18,300 nucleotides of DNA from DATKLX01 sp035542155 (GTDB lineage Bacteria > Chloroflexota > Anaerolineae > Anaerolineales > Anaerolineaceae), in contig DATKLX010000128.1 of NCBI GenBank assembly GCA_035542155.1, positions 1 through 18,300 on the forward strand. The letters run 5' to 3'. A program made the translations under genes and the position numbers. This document shows positions 1 through 9,581 of this stretch, piece by piece. The notes below the pieces were generated by a model that was given only the letters and a program-made list of their open reading frames with translations, had not been told where the DNA came from and did no database searches. Each line of letters opens with the position of its first letter. The first letter of the stretch is position 1.

Positions 1-1
1 G

Positions 2-598
2 TGCGAGCGCTTCGTCCAGGAATTCCCGGGCGGGGCAGAAGTCGAGACGACCGTCCTCTTTGCCGACGTGCGCGGTTCGACCCGGCTCGCCGAGCGCATG
101 TCCCCCGGTGAGTTCAGCCGCCTGATCAACCGCTTTTACAACGCCGCCACCCGGGTCCTGTTCAATAGCCACGCCATGGTCGAAAAATTGATCGGCGACG
201 CCGCCACAGCTTTCTATACCGCCGGCCACGCGGGGCCGGACCATCCCCGGGTCGCCGTCGAAGCCGCGCGCCAGATCCTGCAAGCCACCGGGCACGGCTC
301 GCCCGACGGCCCATGGATCTCGATCGGCATCGGCGTCCATACCGGTGTGGCCTATATCGGGGCGGTCAGCACCGATATAGGCGCGGCCGACGTGGTCGTG
401 ATGGGCGATACACCCAACATCGGCGCTCGCCTCGCCGGGCTGGCCGGCCCTGGGGAGATCTACGTCAGCGAAACTACTGCCCTGAAAGCCGGGATCAACC
501 CCGCCGGGGCAGAGATTCGCCAGCATGCACTGAAAGGCAGGAACGAACCGGTACAAGTGTGGGTGCTCTCGCTGACGCTTTCTTCCCGACCTGCTTAA
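2..598 (+). CDS. Class III adenylate/guanylate cyclase domain protein, 5'-truncated by the window edge
   Basis: The reading frame is open from base 2, so the start lies upstream. Visible residues match a class III cyclase catalytic domain, which makes cAMP or cGMP from a nucleoside triphosphate. The motif TVLFADVRGST carries the first metal Asp (residue 22 of the visible part), and EKLIGDAA carries the base-contacting Lys and second metal Asp (62, 66). GDTPNIGARL holds the Asn and Arg used for transition-state binding. The position that is usually Asp, Thr or Ser before GDT is Val, so base specificity is unclear. The visible piece begins with a Cys followed by PGGAEVE; I recall related short cyclases with a Cys-rich stretch just upstream of this motif, but it is outside the window. 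No membrane segment or second domain follows. It converges on the phosphatase-like gene downstream. Confidence 0.88.
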   Translation, partial: CERFVQEFPGGAEVETTVLFADVRGSTRLAERMSPGEFSRLINRFYNAATRVLFNSHAMVEKLIGDAATAFYTAGHAGPDHPRVAVEAARQILQATGHGSPDGPWISIGIGVHTGVAYIGAVSTDIGAADVVVMGDTPNIGARLAGLAGPGEIYVSETTALKAGINPAGAEIRQHALKGRNEPVQVWVLSLTLSSRPA

Positions 599-658
599 AG
601 GCCCGGCCGTCCCGCTCGACCAAACTGGTGATCAGATCCGACGATGAACAGAAACGTG

Positions 659-691
659 CCAGGGCCGGCGAAATATTGTCGCCGGCCCTGG
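659..691. terminator. Perfect 13-bp hairpin between convergent genes
   Basis: CCAGGGCCGGCGA (659-671) pairs perfectly with 679-691 across a 7-nt AT-rich loop. It sits between the ends of two convergent genes (stop codons at 596-598 and 715-717), where a bidirectional terminator is expected. Neither side has a clear T-run, so it is not a textbook intrinsic terminator; pausing or RNA 3'-end protection is also possible. Confidence 0.6.
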
Positions 692-714
692 ATATTAAAG
701 GATTGGAAAAAGGG

Positions 715-2943
715 TCAGTGGTTCAGCTCATGAGCCTGTTCAAGGAGAATTTTGGCCTGCACGATCAACTTTAATACCTGGAGCTGGTTGGCAGGTTTTC
801 CGTTAAAAGCAGCATCGTCAAGGATGGTTTTTATCTGCGCTGCCAGTGGATCGCGCTTACCGGTGAGAGCCGCGATGCTGTTTTCGATGAGGGTATAGGA
901 TCTATCGTTCGCGGCTGAGCCGCTCCTGATCGCTCTGGTCGAAGCGACGAGCGTATCCATGCCGAAGGAACCGAAGGGCGCGTTCAATTGTTTGTAGATT
1001 TCGCCCAGATCGCGGATCGCCTCGCGGTGAGCGCGTAGGGTCTGCGGAACGGCCCAGGCTTGAAGCTGGTCGATCAGCACACGCCCGTCGTGGACATAGG
1101 AATCCTTGAGACCGACCAGGGCGAGCATGGTCGGGCGGGTATCGGTATGATCTGCCCAGACATCATCGTCCCCGTTATTGCGCACCCCTGGTCCAACGAT
1201 CCCCAGCCAGGTGGTGGCGATCTCGGGCTGGATTCCGCCGTGGTTCCAGGCGAAGGTGCTGGTCGGAGGGGTGGTTGGCACGGAGATACAGGGCGCGTTA
1301 CAGTTGGCAGCGCCCGCAAAGAGGAAGTAGTCGGCTGCGGCGAACAGGGTCAGCGTGGGAGTGCGCTGCGGATCGGCGGTGACCATGTGGAGGGCTTTCA
1401 TCTCCACCGGGTCAGCCAGTGCTGCAGCAATCCTGTCTGAATTCCCGGTATATGGGTTCACCGCGGTCAGGTTGCCGAGGGCGCGGCCAAAATCACGGGT
1501 AACCGCGTCGGTGCGGGCAGGGTTGCCGGTGATGTAGATCGTGGGGGCCATGTCAGAATGGACTGTGAAAGGCGTGGTGATGCTCTGCTGCGTAGCCATC
1601 AAACCAGCCAGATTACCGTTGACTTCGCCGACCAGGCTGTAGGTGCAGGGCGTATTCACGCCATCGCAGTCGGGGTTGGTCGGTGGAGAGCCCACGAAAT
1701 GATCGCCTTCCTCAACCGTAAAGACAAAAAGGGTATTACCTTTGTTGATCCCATCGGCGGCCAGACGGTCGAAGAACTGGCCAAAGGCGGTATCGTAATC
1801 CTTCAACTGCTGGACGTAGTCAGCTTCCCCCGGGCCGCGGGTGGTGTGAATTTCGCCGGCGACGCCGTGCTGATCGTGAGCGTCGGAAATATAACCGAAC
1901 GTGACCGGGATCCCGGCTTCTTGCATCAGGGCAACATAAGAAAGGGTCGTCGTGGCGAAGAGCCCATCAAAACCAGGGAAACCTGGCTGGCCGAACTGGT
2001 CGGTGACCGGGTCGCCGTTCAGTTTATCGACGACCGCGTTGCCGCCGGTGATCGCGGGGTTGACATACTTCGCGCCAAACAGGCCAAGGAAGTTGTTATA
2101 GCCGCCCGACTCATCGGGCAAGAGATCCGGTCTCGCGTTTGAATTGTTCGCGCACATGCCTCCGCCTGCGGCGCAGTGAACCGCCAGGCCGACAAAATCG
2201 GTCTGGGCGAGGTTGCGAGCGGCAGTTCCGGCTGGCGCGGCATTCGAAGCCTGCGCTTCAAGCCATTCAGAGGAATTGGCGCCAAACACCTTGGTCATAT
2301 CTCCGTTCGGCCCAATGCCGGTGTTCTCCAGGACGGTATTGGCAAGCGCCACGGCACCAAAGTCGCAACCGGCGCGAGTGTAAGGAACCCACGGCGCGGG
2401 TGTGTTCTTGGGCGCGCCGCTGTCGCCGGTGACCATATTGGCGAGGGGATCGGCGGGAGGATTGCCGGTATCATCCACCAGGTCGGTCCAGTACTTGAAC
2501 GAGGATGAAGAGGCAGTCGTGCCATCTGTCTTGAAATAACGGTAAGAGTTGGATACCGCCTGTCCATGTCGGTCTGAGTACAGGCCAGTCAGATCGGTCA
2601 GGATTCCATTCGCGGTGTGCGAGATCAGGACGGTATGGTCGTTGGTCAACAGGGTCCCATTCTCGCGGATAAAATTCAACAGATTGGGCATCTGTTCGAG
2701 GTCGGAGGGAACATTGGGATTGTCCCGTAAGAAATGGACGTTATCGAAAATGAGGTAAACCACGTGCTGAATATCGCCTTTGGCCGAGTTGAGCTGGCAT
2801 CCGCCAGGCGCCGCGAGCGCGGGCGTGGCGGCGATGGGGGCAGGTATCCCCAAAAAAGTTAAGAGCAAGAAAAGGGATGTGAAGCGAAGCAATGAGTGAT
2901 TGACGTTGGCTTTGGTGCGTTTGGAAAACGCAATAATATTCAT
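715..2943 (-). CDS. Secreted alkaline-phosphatase-superfamily hydrolase (phosphodiesterase/sulfatase-like)
   Basis: A 742-residue protein with an N-terminal signal peptide: basic residues, a hydrophobic run at about 20-40, and Ala-rich cleavage near 45. After it come marks of the alkaline phosphatase superfamily. D67 in VVYLIFDN is a likely metal ligand. T110 in SHTANGILTDLTGLYSDRHG aligns with the nucleophilic Thr of nucleotide pyrophosphatase/phosphodiesterases. ISDAHDQHG (D354, H356, H359), EEGDHF (D414, H415) and WNHGG (H568) supply the remaining two-metal ligands. The late motif DHTDTRPTMLALVGL resembles the sulfatase-type DxAPT segment. The start is supported by GGAGG six bases upstream of the ATG. 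The region around 130-340 is an insertion of unknown role and the last ~120 residues look helical. Substrate cannot be told from sequence; an extracytoplasmic phosphate- or sulfate-ester hydrolase is the inference. Confidence 0.75.
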   Translation of the reverse strand: MNIIAFSKRTKANVNHSLLRFTSLFLLLTFLGIPAPIAATPALAAPGGCQLNSAKGDIQHVVYLIFDNVHFLRDNPNVPSDLEQMPNLLNFIRENGTLLTNDHTVLISHTANGILTDLTGLYSDRHGQAVSNSYRYFKTDGTTASSSSFKYWTDLVDDTGNPPADPLANMVTGDSGAPKNTPAPWVPYTRAGCDFGAVALANTVLENTGIGPNGDMTKVFGANSSEWLEAQASNAAPAGTAARNLAQTDFVGLAVHCAAGGGMCANNSNARPDLLPDESGGYNNFLGLFGAKYVNPAITGGNAVVDKLNGDPVTDQFGQPGFPGFDGLFATTTLSYVALMQEAGIPVTFGYISDAHDQHGVAGEIHTTRGPGEADYVQQLKDYDTAFGQFFDRLAADGINKGNTLFVFTVEEGDHFVGSPPTNPDCDGVNTPCTYSLVGEVNGNLAGLMATQQSITTPFTVHSDMAPTIYITGNPARTDAVTRDFGRALGNLTAVNPYTGNSDRIAAALADPVEMKALHMVTADPQRTPTLTLFAAADYFLFAGAANCNAPCISVPTTPPTSTFAWNHGGIQPEIATTWLGIVGPGVRNNGDDDVWADHTDTRPTMLALVGLKDSYVHDGRVLIDQLQAWAVPQTLRAHREAIRDLGEIYKQLNAPFGSFGMDTLVASTRAIRSGSAANDRSYTLIENSIAALTGKRDPLAAQIKTILDDAAFNGKPANQLQVLKLIVQAKILLEQAHELNH

Positions 2944-3189
2944 GACTATCCTCCACTATAAGAGTTGATTGATGGGATCGGTCTGACGCCTGGGCAATGG
3001 CACAGGCCTTCCACGAACCTGTGAGTTAGAAGATTTTGCCCGTGTTCACAGCCTCCTTCTGAGGTTCCCCCCAAAATTGGACGACAAATTGGTTTCACAT
3101 CACGGCAGATATTACTGACAAAGTATATCTTATATATCTAATTATTAAGGATGAATAAGAATCTGTAAATGATCGGTTAAGATCGAGAA

Positions 3190-4344
3190 TTAAACGACCA
3201 CCGCCTCGACCGAGACGATCGGCGGGAGGTAATCGGCGAGGAGCTCCCAGGTGTCGCCGTCGTCGCGGCTGTAGAAGAGCTGCCCCGTATTGGTCCCGGC
3301 GTAAATGCCGGCGGGATCGAGGGTATCGGAAGTCATGGCATCGCGGAGGACAACAAGGTGGGCATTTTGGGGCAGGCCCTGGGTTCGGCGGTCCCAGCTT
3401 TCTCCGCCATCCCGGCTGCGCCAGATGGAAAACTGGCCGTCCACGCTCATGCGATACTCGTCACTCTCCTCGAGGGCGATGTAGATCGTACGCGGGTCGT
3501 GGGGATGGACGGCAATGGGAAATCCAAAGCGGCTGGGCAGGCGCCCTTCGCCGATGTCGATCCAATCGTCGCCGCAGTTGTCGCTGCGGTAAACCCCATT
3601 GTGGTTCTGCTGGTAGAGCACCTCCGGGCGGGAAGGGTGCAGGTCGACCTTGTGGACGCACTGCCCAAACTCCGGATATTGGATATCGCCCATAAAATCG
3701 ACGCGAACGCCATGATTACGAGGCTGCCAGGTCGCGCCGCCGTCATCTGTGCGGTACAATCCGCCCGCGGAAATGGCCACGTAAATGCGGTCAGCGTTAT
3801 TCGGATCGAGGACAATGGTATGGAGGCAAAGGCCGCCACCACCGGGCTGCCAACGGCCACGCTGGGAATGATCGTATAGGCTCTCGATCAGCGACCAACT
3901 TTCGCCGCGGTCGGTCGATTTGAATAAAGAGGCAGGCTGGATACCGGCATAGAGCACGCCCGGCTCGGATACCCGGCCTGGAGTAATGTTCCAGACCTGG
4001 ATCACCTCTTCCTGGGTGGTGGGGATAGGTTTGCCTGTATAGGCTTCCTCAGGGGTGCTGGCCGGCCGCCCGGAGATCGAAGGACGGGTCAATTTTGGGA
4101 CGACCTTTGCCTGGGTCCAGGACTGGCCCAGGTCATCCGAGTAGTGGGTGGTGGGGCCATAGACGAAATGGCTCACCGAAGCGTGCAGCCGTCCATCGCG
4201 AGGATCACAGTTCATGTGCATCATGGTCCAGCCTTTGAAGAGCACGTCACTGACCGACCATTTTTTTCGATCCGGATCGCTGGTGAAGATGAAACCGCCT
4301 TTGCGCGTACCGACCATCACCATAACTTTGGAACGATCACTCAT
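3190..4344 (-). CDS. BNR/Asp-box beta-propeller protein (sialidase/VPS10-like fold), probably cytoplasmic
   Basis: A 384-residue protein built of Asp-box repeats (S/T-x-D-x-G-x-x-W). Six are clear: YSDDLGQSW, KSTDRGESW, RTDDGGATW, RSDNCGDDW, RSRDGGESW and YSRDDGDTW. A degenerate copy near the N-terminus (FTSDPDRKKW) would make seven, so a seven-bladed propeller is likely. Such proteins are often auto-annotated as exo-alpha-sialidases, but I see no sialidase Arg triad and no signal peptide, so enzyme activity is doubtful. The ATG at 4344 is preferred over an in-frame ATG at 4389 because AAGGAGGG lies just upstream of 4344. The candidate -10 box at 4396-4401 would also place the transcript start near 4389. 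It is monocistronic by position, with the neighbouring efflux operon ending 160 bp upstream on the same strand. Confidence 0.75.
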   Translation of the reverse strand: MSDRSKVMVMVGTRKGGFIFTSDPDRKKWSVSDVLFKGWTMMHMNCDPRDGRLHASVSHFVYGPTTHYSDDLGQSWTQAKVVPKLTRPSISGRPASTPEEAYTGKPIPTTQEEVIQVWNITPGRVSEPGVLYAGIQPASLFKSTDRGESWSLIESLYDHSQRGRWQPGGGGLCLHTIVLDPNNADRIYVAISAGGLYRTDDGGATWQPRNHGVRVDFMGDIQYPEFGQCVHKVDLHPSRPEVLYQQNHNGVYRSDNCGDDWIDIGEGRLPSRFGFPIAVHPHDPRTIYIALEESDEYRMSVDGQFSIWRSRDGGESWDRRTQGLPQNAHLVVLRDAMTSDTLDPAGIYAGTNTGQLFYSRDDGDTWELLADYLPPIVSVEAVVV

Positions 4345-4395
4345 GAGTAAACCCTCCTTCCAACCAATGTGAACATGCGGATTGAACATAGAACA

Positions 4396-4401
4396 ATTGT
4401 A
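4396..4401 (-). promoter_or_regulatory. Candidate -10 box for the beta-propeller gene
   Basis: The minus strand reads TACAAT in an AT-rich stretch, giving a transcript start near 4389 and a 45-nt leader before the GGAGG/ATG at 4344. The matching -35 (TTTCAT, 17 bp upstream) is poor. The same box is part of a short direct repeat (AATTGTA, 5-bp gap, AATTGTA). Confidence 0.35.
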
Positions 4402-4461
4402 TCACTAATTGTAGAGAAATGAAACCTTCTTGATCCGATTTCTAGAAAAAGCTTACTTGGA

Positions 4462-4500
4462 CACGGATTTAACGGATGGTACGGATTTCACGGATTTAAC
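4462..4500. repeat. Short direct repeats of CACGGATTTAAC
   Basis: CACGGATTTAAC occurs exactly at 4462-4473 and 4489-4500, with a partial copy (TACGGATTTCA) between. It lies in non-coding DNA just downstream of the exporter operon. Similar ACGGATTT runs are common low-complexity intergenic repeats in several phyla; no coding or CRISPR character is seen. Confidence 0.6.
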
Positions 4501-4548
4501 AAGGGGTTCGAGAACCGAGATCCGAGAGCCGATCTTCGAGGAGAGGAG

Positions 4549-6105
4549 CTAGCCTCCAGGAGCGCCACCCGCGCCGCCGTTTGGACCAGTGGATGGAGGG
4601 CCGCCCCCGCCGGCGGGGCCGCCGCTGGGGGGTCCGCCTGCCCCACCCGGGCCTCCTTCGGGGGGCGGGCCGCCGCCGAGCAGGCCAAAGAGGAAGAACC
4701 CGGCCGGCCGGTTTGCGGCAGTCGTCAGGGTTGAGGGATTGGCCAGGACCTGATCGCCTTCCTGAAGGCTGCCGGAGACAATCTGGGTCAGGCTGTCAGA
4801 GGTTGCTCCGGTCTGCACGGCCACGGGGCGCGGCTGACCGCCGCGGACCAGGAAAACGGTCTTCTGGTTATTGGCCGTCTGGATCGATTTGGTCTGGACG
4901 AGGAGGATATCCTCCAGGGTGGAAGTGGTGATTGTCGCAGAAGCGGTCATCCCTGTTTTTACGGATGGATCGGCATCGGTGATCTGGACGGTCACGGGGA
5001 AATTGACCGAGCCCGAGCTGCTCGAACCGACCACGCCAACCTCGACTATCTTGCCGGTATAGGCTTTCCCGGGGATGGCGTCGAAGGTGATCTCGGCTGC
5101 CTGCCCGACCTGGATGCTGTTGATGTCCACCTCGGAGACGGTAAGATCGATATAGACCTTGGAAAGATCATCGATGCGCACCACAGCGTCGCCCGCAGAA
5201 ACGGATTCTCCAGCATAGGCATTTACTTCGGTCACCACCCCGTCAAAGGGGGCTTTCAGGTTGACGCTGTCGATCACGCCCTGGTCGGCAGCCACCCTCG
5301 CCTCGGCCGCGCTGATCTCCGCGGCGGTGGGGCCATTTTTGAATCGCTCGTACGCGCGCACCGCGTCGTCATACTGCGCCTGGGCCAGGTCAACGGCCGC
5401 CTGCGCGGTAGCGATCTCCTCATCGGTGGGTTTGCCCTTGAGATAGTTAAACTCACGCCAGGTCTTATCCAACTGGGTCTGGGCTTGCTGAAGAGCGATT
5501 GCTGAATTGATCCTCTTGAGGTCGCTCGGGTCTAATCGAGATACTTTGTTATAGGATTCCTTAAGGTGATCGTATTCTTGTTTAGCCAGGTCGTAGCTGG
5601 CCTGGGCAGCGGTAATGCTGACCTGGTCCCCGCGGGTTGGTGAATCCAGCCAGGCGCGTTTTTGCTTGGCCTTCGTCAGGGCATTCTGGGCGGTCGAGAT
5701 GGCCTGTTGAGCGGAAGCCAGGTCGACTTGGGAGGCTTTCAAGTCCTCCAGGGCCTGCTGGTCCGTGGTCAATTGGGTCTGGGCTTTCACCACGTTGTCG
5801 GGAAGGTTCGACGTGGAGAGGGAAGCAATGATCTGCCCGGTTTTGACCGTATCACCCTCCTCGACAAGGACGCTGCCGACCTGCCCTTCGAGCGTCCAGT
5901 TTACTACGGCGCTCTGGCTGGCACGGACACTGCCAGTGGCCCCGACTGTGGTCGCGATCGAACCTTTGGTCACCCGGACCGTTTGCATCGCCGCCACCGC
6001 GCTTTGGAACTGCTGCATCTGCCGGTATTGGAGGTAGATGTACCCTCCACCCAATACTACCAGAACGATGAGAAAAACCCACCAGAATCGTTTTAAGAAT
6101 TTCAT
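4549..6105 (-). CDS. MacA/HlyD-type periplasmic adaptor (membrane fusion protein), adaptor 1
   Basis: A 518-residue adaptor that should link the MacB-type permease to the outside or to substrate. An N-terminal membrane anchor (about 7-27) is followed by the first half of a lipoyl domain (50-100). A long alpha-helical hairpin rich in AQ/AL heptads follows (about 105-275), then the second lipoyl half with VNLKAPFDGVV (281-291). A beta-barrel (312-400) and a membrane-proximal domain (400-465) complete it. The tail from about 475 is Gly/Pro-rich low complexity, an odd ending for this family. Its ATG overlaps the permease stop as ATGA, so translation is coupled. It is a clear paralog of adaptor 2 (for example TSDSLTQIVSGSLQEG against TSDTMTQIVSGNLKEG). 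Last gene of the operon. Confidence 0.9.
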   Translation of the reverse strand: MKFLKRFWWVFLIVLVVLGGGYIYLQYRQMQQFQSAVAAMQTVRVTKGSIATTVGATGSVRASQSAVVNWTLEGQVGSVLVEEGDTVKTGQIIASLSTSNLPDNVVKAQTQLTTDQQALEDLKASQVDLASAQQAISTAQNALTKAKQKRAWLDSPTRGDQVSITAAQASYDLAKQEYDHLKESYNKVSRLDPSDLKRINSAIALQQAQTQLDKTWREFNYLKGKPTDEEIATAQAAVDLAQAQYDDAVRAYERFKNGPTAAEISAAEARVAADQGVIDSVNLKAPFDGVVTEVNAYAGESVSAGDAVVRIDDLSKVYIDLTVSEVDINSIQVGQAAEITFDAIPGKAYTGKIVEVGVVGSSSSGSVNFPVTVQITDADPSVKTGMTASATITTSTLEDILLVQTKSIQTANNQKTVFLVRGGQPRPVAVQTGATSDSLTQIVSGSLQEGDQVLANPSTLTTAANRPAGFFLFGLLGGGPPPEGGPGGAGGPPSGGPAGGGGPPSTGPNGGAGGAPGG

Positions 6106-7336
6106 TCCGCCCTCAGCGCTTCTACTGGCTGCAAGTTGCTTGCCCGGTTGGCCGGGTAGAGGCCGAAGAACAGGCCGACCGCGGCGGAGAAAAGTGTGGC
6201 CAGAAGGACGGCGTTGATGCTGATTACCGGGTTGATTGCCGTCCCCGAGGAGGAGGCCACCTGGGCGATGATAGCCGAGATGCCCCAGGCGAGGAGGACA
6301 CCAATCGCGCCTCCCAAAAGGCTCAAGAGCAAAGATTCCATCAGGAATTGGATGCGGATATCCCGCCTGCGCGCCCCGAGAGCTTTGCGGAGGCCGATCT
6401 CGCGGGTACGCTCGGTGACCGAGACCAGCATGATGTTCATGATCCCGATCCCACCGACCAGCAGCGAGATCCCACCCACCCCGCCGAGGAAGAGAGTCAG
6501 GGTGCCGGTAATCGAGGATGCGGTGCTGAGCAAATCAGATTGGGAGAGGATGGTGAAGTCATCCGCGGCGCCGTCGGCGAGCTTATGGCGAGAGCGCAAG
6601 ATGGCGGTGACCTCGGCTGTTGCTGCATCGGTCTTATCCGCGGAGACCGCGGAAACGAGGATCTGATCCACCTCGTTCGCAGTCCCGCGATGGGTCAGGC
6701 GGCTCTGCGCAGTGGTAATGGGGATCAGGATCTGATTGTCCTGGGAGCCGAAACCGCCGCCGCCTTTGCTCTCCAGAACGCCAATCACTTTGAACTGCTG
6801 GCCCTGAATGCGGATCGTCTTACCAACCAGGTCTTGAGTGGTGTTGAAAAGGTTGGTGGCTACATCCGAGCCGATCACGGCGACCGCGGAGCGAGAAGTT
6901 ACGTTGGCTTCGGTGAGGAACTCACCATCGGCAACGGCCAGGTTACGGACGGTGGCGTAGGCAGGGCTGACCCCCATCACCTCGGTCGAGGTAGTCTGGC
7001 CTTCAGCGCTGACGTTCCCGTTAATTCTCAGGCTGGCGGTGACATAAACCACATCGGGCACCTGGGAGGTATCTGAAAGGGCGGTAACGTCCGAAAGTAA
7101 GAGGGGCTTGGGATTACTGATGTGCACGTTTTGGTTCCGATTCCCCGAAGAGATGAAGAGCACGTTGGTGCCGATATTGTTGATCGAGCTGCTGATCGAG
7201 TTCTGCGCACCCTGGCCAATCGCCATCATCGAGATCACGGCGGCGACCCCGATGACGATGCCCAGGATGGTCAGACCGGAGCGAAGCTTATTGCTGGTAA
7301 GGCTTTCGATCGCCTCGATAAAATACTGGCCGATGT

Positions 7337-7340
<4 letters not shown>
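6102..7340 (-). CDS. MacB/FtsX-type ABC transporter permease
   Basis: A 412-residue permease with the usual four-helix MacB/LolC layout. TM1 lies at about 21-42 after the cytoplasmic NKLRSGLTILGIVIGV start. A large extracytoplasmic MacB core domain spans about 45-280. Three TM segments follow at about 283-308, 333-358 and 376-397. The coupling segment VTERTREIGLRKALGARRRD (308-327) is the conserved FtsX-family cytoplasmic loop that contacts the ATPase. Unlike E. coli MacB, the ATPase is a separate polypeptide. The start overlaps the ATPase stop (ATGA at 7337-7340) and the stop overlaps the start of adaptor 1. MacB-type pumps work as mechanotransmitters that drive export of peptides, lipids or antibiotics through adaptor proteins; the substrate here is unknown. 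Confidence 0.93.
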
Positions 7341-8023
<683 letters not shown>

Positions 8024-8028
8024 TGCAC

Positions 8029-9576
8029 CTAATTACCACCTTTATTGGATTTTGACCCGGAGGAACTGCCGCTCGAGGAAGAGCCTCCTGAATTGCCGGA
8101 AGGTCCGCCTGCTGGAGGAGCGCCACCGCCCGCCGGGCTACCGCCACCACTGAGGATGCCAATGATACCGGGCCCGCCGCCAGAATTGGTGGCAGTCGTC
8201 GTGGACGTGGTGGGATTGGAGAGGACCAACTCGCCTTCTTTGAGGTTGCCGGAGACAATCTGGGTCATGGTATCAGAGGTCAGGCCTGTTTCCACATTGA
8301 CCGGGGTCACCTGCCCGTTGGAGGAGACGTAGACAACCTTCTGCTTGTTGACCGTCTTGATCGAGCGGGTGGGAACGAGCAGGGCGTCGCTGACCGTGGA
8401 GGTGGTGATGCTTGCGGCTGCGGTCATGCCGGACTTAATCGCCGCATCAGGATCGCTGATCTGGACGGTGACGGTATAGCTGACCGAGCCAGAGCTGCTC
8501 TCGCCAACCTGCCCGACGCGGGTGACTTCACCGCTGTAGGTCTGATTGGGGATGGCATCGAAGGTGATCGCGGCAGCCTGGCCAGCCTGGATGTTGTTGA
8601 TGTCGACTTCCGAGACCGAGAGGTCCACAAAAATTCCCGAAAGGTCATCGATGCGTACGGCCTGGGTGCCGCTCGAGACCAGATCACCGGCCTGGATATC
8701 CAGAGAAGTCACCACCCCGTCAATGGGTGCGGTCAAATTGACGCTGTCGATCAGGGCCTGGGCCGCGGTCACCTTGTTTTGGGCGGCAGTGATCTCTGCA
8801 GCGGTCGGTCCATTTTTGAGGCGGTTGTAGGTGCGCAAGGCGTCATCATATTGCGCCTGGGCGAGAGCCACAGCCGCATCTGCAGCGGCGATATCTTCAA
8901 TGGAAGGCTTGCCCTTGTACCAGTTCACCGTCGCCAGGGCCTTGTCGCGAGCTTTTTTGGCGTTTTCCAGGTTGGCCAGGGCGTTCAGACGGCCAGGGTC
9001 ATTCTCGGGCCGGCTGCTCATGTTATCGTAGATCCTCTGCAGCTTGTCGACGTTGTTCTGGGCCAGGATGTAGTTGGCTTCCGCCGAGGCGATGGTCCCC
9101 TGGGTCCCGCGGGCGTAATCGAGCTGGGCGCGGGACTTCGTGGCATCCTCCAATGCGGTTTGCGCGGATACCAAGTCTGACTGGGCCTGGGCGATATCCA
9201 CTTTGGAGGATTGCAGGTTCTCGAGAGCCTGCCGGGCATCGATCAAATCCTGCTGACCGTTGAGCACGGTCTGAGGGAGGCTGGTGGAGTCAAGGGATGC
9301 CAGGATCTGATCTGCTTTGACCTGATCCCCCAGGCTGACGAGCACCTTACCCACTTTTCCGCTTACCGTCCAACTAACAATGGTATTCTGGTTGGACCGC
9401 ACCGATCCGGTGGCGCTTACAGTTGTACTGATTTCACCTTTCGTTACCTTTACCGTTTGCTGGCTCACCTGGCTCTGCCCGGTTTGTTTGGCCTGAACGT
9501 TCTGGTAAAAAACAAATCCCCCGGCAGCAATGACCACGATCGCAAGGATCCACCAGAGTTTTTTGAGTAGTTTCAT
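8029..9576 (-). CDS. MacA/HlyD-type periplasmic adaptor (membrane fusion protein), adaptor 2
   Basis: A 515-residue paralog of adaptor 1 with the same order. It has an N-terminal anchor (about 6-27), a lipoyl half (52-100), a long helical hairpin (about 105-275), the second lipoyl half with VNLTAPIDGVV, a beta-barrel starting at IDDLSGIFVDLSVSEVDINN, and a membrane-proximal domain. The C-terminal tail is Gly/Pro then Ser/Gly/Lys-rich (from about 470), different in composition from the adaptor 1 tail although the domains before it are alike. It is the first gene of the exporter operon; AAGGAG lies ten bases before the ATG. The 84-bp gap to the kinase gene holds the element shared with the response-regulator promoter. 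It likely pairs with the downstream ATPase and permease; whether it forms mixed oligomers with adaptor 1 is unknown. Confidence 0.9.
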   Translation of the reverse strand: MKLLKKLWWILAIVVIAAGGFVFYQNVQAKQTGQSQVSQQTVKVTKGEISTTVSATGSVRSNQNTIVSWTVSGKVGKVLVSLGDQVKADQILASLDSTSLPQTVLNGQQDLIDARQALENLQSSKVDIAQAQSDLVSAQTALEDATKSRAQLDYARGTQGTIASAEANYILAQNNVDKLQRIYDNMSSRPENDPGRLNALANLENAKKARDKALATVNWYKGKPSIEDIAAADAAVALAQAQYDDALRTYNRLKNGPTAAEITAAQNKVTAAQALIDSVNLTAPIDGVVTSLDIQAGDLVSSGTQAVRIDDLSGIFVDLSVSEVDINNIQAGQAAAITFDAIPNQTYSGEVTRVGQVGESSSGSVSYTVTVQISDPDAAIKSGMTAAASITTSTVSDALLVPTRSIKTVNKQKVVYVSSNGQVTPVNVETGLTSDTMTQIVSGNLKEGELVLSNPTTSTTTATNSGGGPGIIGILSGGGSPAGGGAPPAGGPSGNSGGSSSSGSSSGSKSNKGGN

Positions 9577-9581
9577 GTCTG

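Noticed and set aside
1558..2142. 194-codon open frame opposite the phosphatase-like gene
   Set aside because: It is antisense to conserved motifs of the real gene and has no ribosome-binding site or family resemblance.
4345..4389. Upstream in-frame start for the beta-propeller protein
   Set aside because: It would fall at the predicted transcript start; the strong AAGGAGGG precedes the internal ATG at 4344 instead.
4462..4500. Possible CRISPR-like array in the CACGGATTTAAC repeats
   Set aside because: Units are only 12 bp, there are two to three copies, and there are no spacers of constant length or cas genes.
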